Assembly (NCBI GenBank): GCA_017963875.1
Contig: JAGCTA010000082.1
Coordinates: forward strand, 1-22,176
Direction: 5' to 3'
From: Victivallales bacterium
Lineage (GTDB): Bacteria > Verrucomicrobiota > Lentisphaeria > Oligosphaerales > Oligosphaeraceae
Length of the DNA stretch: 22,176 nt
Numbering within the stretch: position 1 is the first letter of the stretch; every line of letters starts with the position of its first letter. Under the pieces are notes generated by a model that was not told the origin of the DNA, did not search any database, and saw only the letters and a program-made list of their open reading frames with translations. Below are positions 20,583 through 22,176 of this stretch, one piece after another. The translations under genes and the position numbers were made by a program.

Positions 20583-22176
20583 TCATCTGACAGACGTGCC
20601 AGGGACGATTTCATCATCCGTTGTCAATAGCCGCAGCACGCCATTGCTCTTGGCGGCGAGCAACATGCCATTCGAGGCAACGCCGCGAATGACTGCGGGC
20701 TTCAGGTTCGTGACCATCACGATGGTCTTTCCTATGATTTCCTCTGGCTTGTAATAGGCCGCTACGCCTGCTATGATCTGACGAGGTTCGGTCTCACCGC
20801 AATCCACGGAAAGTTTCAGCAGTTTGTCCGCGTTTTCAACGTGTTCTGCCGTCAGCACCTTGGCTGTCTTCAACTGGAGTTTCTCAAAATCCGCGATGTC
20901 AATCATGATGATGCCCTGGGCTGCTTCCGCCGCTTTCTTCTCCGCCTTCTGCGGTACGGATTCTGACTTTTTCTCTGGCTTGGGTGCTTCCTTCTTCTCA
21001 ATCTTCGACCACGTATCCTTAAGCCCGACCGTCATATTGAACACGGGTTTCGTGGCGCTATGGTCATAGCGGTCTGTGCAGAAATAACCGACACGCTCAA
21101 ACTGCACGCGCGTCTCTGGTGCCAAAGCCGCCAGCGACGGCTCGACTTTGCCTGTCATCACTTTCAGCGAATCTGGATTCAGGTTGCTCAGGAAGTCCTT
21201 TCCTTCCTCGACTTCCTCTGGATCCTCTTTGATGAACAGACGGTCGTACTGGCGAATTTCCGCGTCAATGGCATTGGTCGCCTCCACCCAGTGGATGGTG
21301 CCTTTCACCTTGCGTCCGTCAGGCGCGTTGCCGCCTTTCGTCGCGACATCGTATGTGCAGCGCAGTTCGACAATATTGCCGTCGGCATCTTTGACGACCT
21401 CGTTGCACTTGATGAAATACGCCCAGCGAAGGCGAACCTCCGCGCCAGGCGCCAGACGGAAATACTTCGGTGGCGGAACCTCGCGGAAGTCATCGGCATC
21501 AATGAACAACTCGCGCCCGAAAGGCACTTTGCGCGTTCCCGCTGATTCGTCTTCTGGATTGTTGACTGCATCCAACCATTCCAACTGCCCTTCTGGATAG
21601 TTTGTAATGACGACCTTGAGCGGATGGAGCACCGCCATATATCTGCTCGCCGAATGGTTCAACTCCTCGCGCAGCGTATTCTCAAGCAACGCAATGTCTG
21701 TGATTCCATTGTATTTTGTGATGCCTATTTTCTTCATGAACGCCTTGATCGCCGTTGGCGTATAGCCACGGCGGCGGAATCCGCTTAGCGTAGGCATCCG
21801 CGGATCATCCCATCCCGCCACGTGACCGTCCTCGACAAGGCAGCGGAGTTTACGCTTGCTCATGACCGTATAGGTCAGATTCAAACGCGAAAATTCAATC
21901 TGCCTCGGACGATGCACTGGCAGTTGCTCAAGAAACCAATCATAGAGCGGACGATGGATTTCAAATTCCAGCGTGCAGAGTGAATGCGTGATGCCTTCAA
22001 TGGAATCCTCAAGTCCGTGAGCCCAGTCATACATGGGATAGACGCACCATTTGTCTCCAGTGCGATGATGGGATGCGTGGAGAATGCGGTACATGACGGG
22101 GTCGCGGAAATTGATATTCGGGTGCGCCATGTCTATTTTTGCGCGAAGGACTTTTTCGCCATCCGCGAATTCGCCA
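20583..22176 (-). CDS. glnS: Glutaminyl-tRNA synthetase with fused C-terminal tRNA-binding domain (cut by right edge)
   Basis: The frame is open past the ATG at 22130 to the right edge (…[12 protein letters not shown]), matching the middle of GlnRS, so that ATG is internal and the N-terminal third with the HIGH motif is missing. Numbered from that methionine, [29 protein letters not shown] and YTVMSKRKL (88-95, the KMSKS equivalent) identify GlnRS rather than GluRS. The beta-barrel anticodon domain ends with [11 protein letters not shown] near 379. A charged Lys/Ala/Glu/Pro linker (380-406) then leads to a ~109-residue domain with [24 protein letters not shown] and [18 protein letters not shown]. 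That is the OB-fold tRNA-binding domain known from Trbp111, the MetRS C-terminus and EMAP-II. It probably raises tRNA affinity. Confidence 0.95.
   Translation of the reverse strand, partial: GEFADGEKVLRAKIDMAHPNINFRDPVMYRILHASHHRTGDKWCVYPMYDWAHGLEDSIEGITHSLCTLEFEIHRPLYDWFLEQLPVHRPRQIEFSRLNLTYTVMSKRKLRCLVEDGHVAGWDDPRMPTLSGFRRRGYTPTAIKAFMKKIGITKYNGITDIALLENTLREELNHSASRYMAVLHPLKVVITNYPEGQLEWLDAVNNPEDESAGTRKVPFGRELFIDADDFREVPPPKYFRLAPGAEVRLRWAYFIKCNEVVKDADGNIVELRCTYDVATKGGNAPDGRKVKGTIHWVEATNAIDAEIRQYDRLFIKEDPEEVEEGKDFLSNLNPDSLKVMTGKVEPSLAALAPETRVQFERVGYFCTDRYDHSATKPVFNMTVGLKDTWSKIEKKEAPKPEKKSESVPQKAEKKAAEAAQGIIMIDIADFEKLQLKTAKVLTAEHVENADKLLKLSVDCGETEPRQIIAGVAAYYKPEEIIGKTIVMVTNLKPAVIRGVASNGMLLAAKSNGVLRLLTTDDEIVPGTSVR

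Overview
This 22 kb window looks like chromosome from a Gram-negative bacterium. The evidence is a signal-peptide-bearing outer-membrane beta-barrel candidate, a Lol lipoprotein-export ABC pair and strong Shine-Dalgarno sites (AGGAG) before most genes. The mix of clan GH-A glycosidases, a SUMF1-type secreted protein, a GT-C membrane glycosyltransferase and a glutaminyl-tRNA synthetase would suit the PVC group (Lentisphaerota or Kiritimatiellota). That placement is inference from gene content, not proof.

Layout. 1-3803 (+) is a sulfur-assimilation block: the C-terminal end of an Rrf2 regulator with a cysteine triad, a DUF3034-like outer-membrane protein, cysK and metY, closed by a strong intrinsic terminator. 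3804-5987 holds an AAA+ ATPase with a nuclease-like tail, bracketed by two decayed copies of a short palindromic repeat. 5988-10237 (-) reads abiEi, abiEii, a mannose-6-phosphate isomerase-like protein and a PfkB sugar kinase. 10391-13782 contains two convergent clan GH-A glycosidases. 13799-16742 (-) holds a SUMF1-domain exported protein and a GT-C glycosyltransferase, the latter followed within 16 bp by the second glycosidase. 16894-22176 (-) is housekeeping: glnS (cut by the right edge), a metallo-beta-lactamase-fold hydrolase, trpS, a LolC/E permease and lolD.

The most interesting structure is a dispersed repeat family not explained by the genes. Two intact copies (13886-14060 and 15714-15888) are each exactly 175 bp, carry terminal inverted repeats of about 19 bp, and are each flanked by a different perfect 8-bp direct repeat (TTGACATA and TCATCATT). 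They therefore behave like a MITE. One copy sits inside the 3' end of the glycosyltransferase gene. Because 175 + 8 = 183 = 3 x 61 and one frame of the element has no stop, it adds 61 residues without shifting the frame. The other copy landed on the start codon of the same gene, so its target-site duplication duplicates the ATG. Two more divergent copies (about 4143-4306 and 5786-5956) bracket the AAA+ ATPase in the same inverted arrangement. No transposase is present in the window.

Other points to follow up are a glutaminyl-tRNA synthetase fused to a C-terminal Trbp111/EMAP-II-type tRNA-binding domain, a mannose-6-phosphate isomerase-like protein with an N-terminal domain resembling a P-loop kinase that lacks its P-loop, and an outer-membrane protein placed between a possible Fe-S regulator and cysK.
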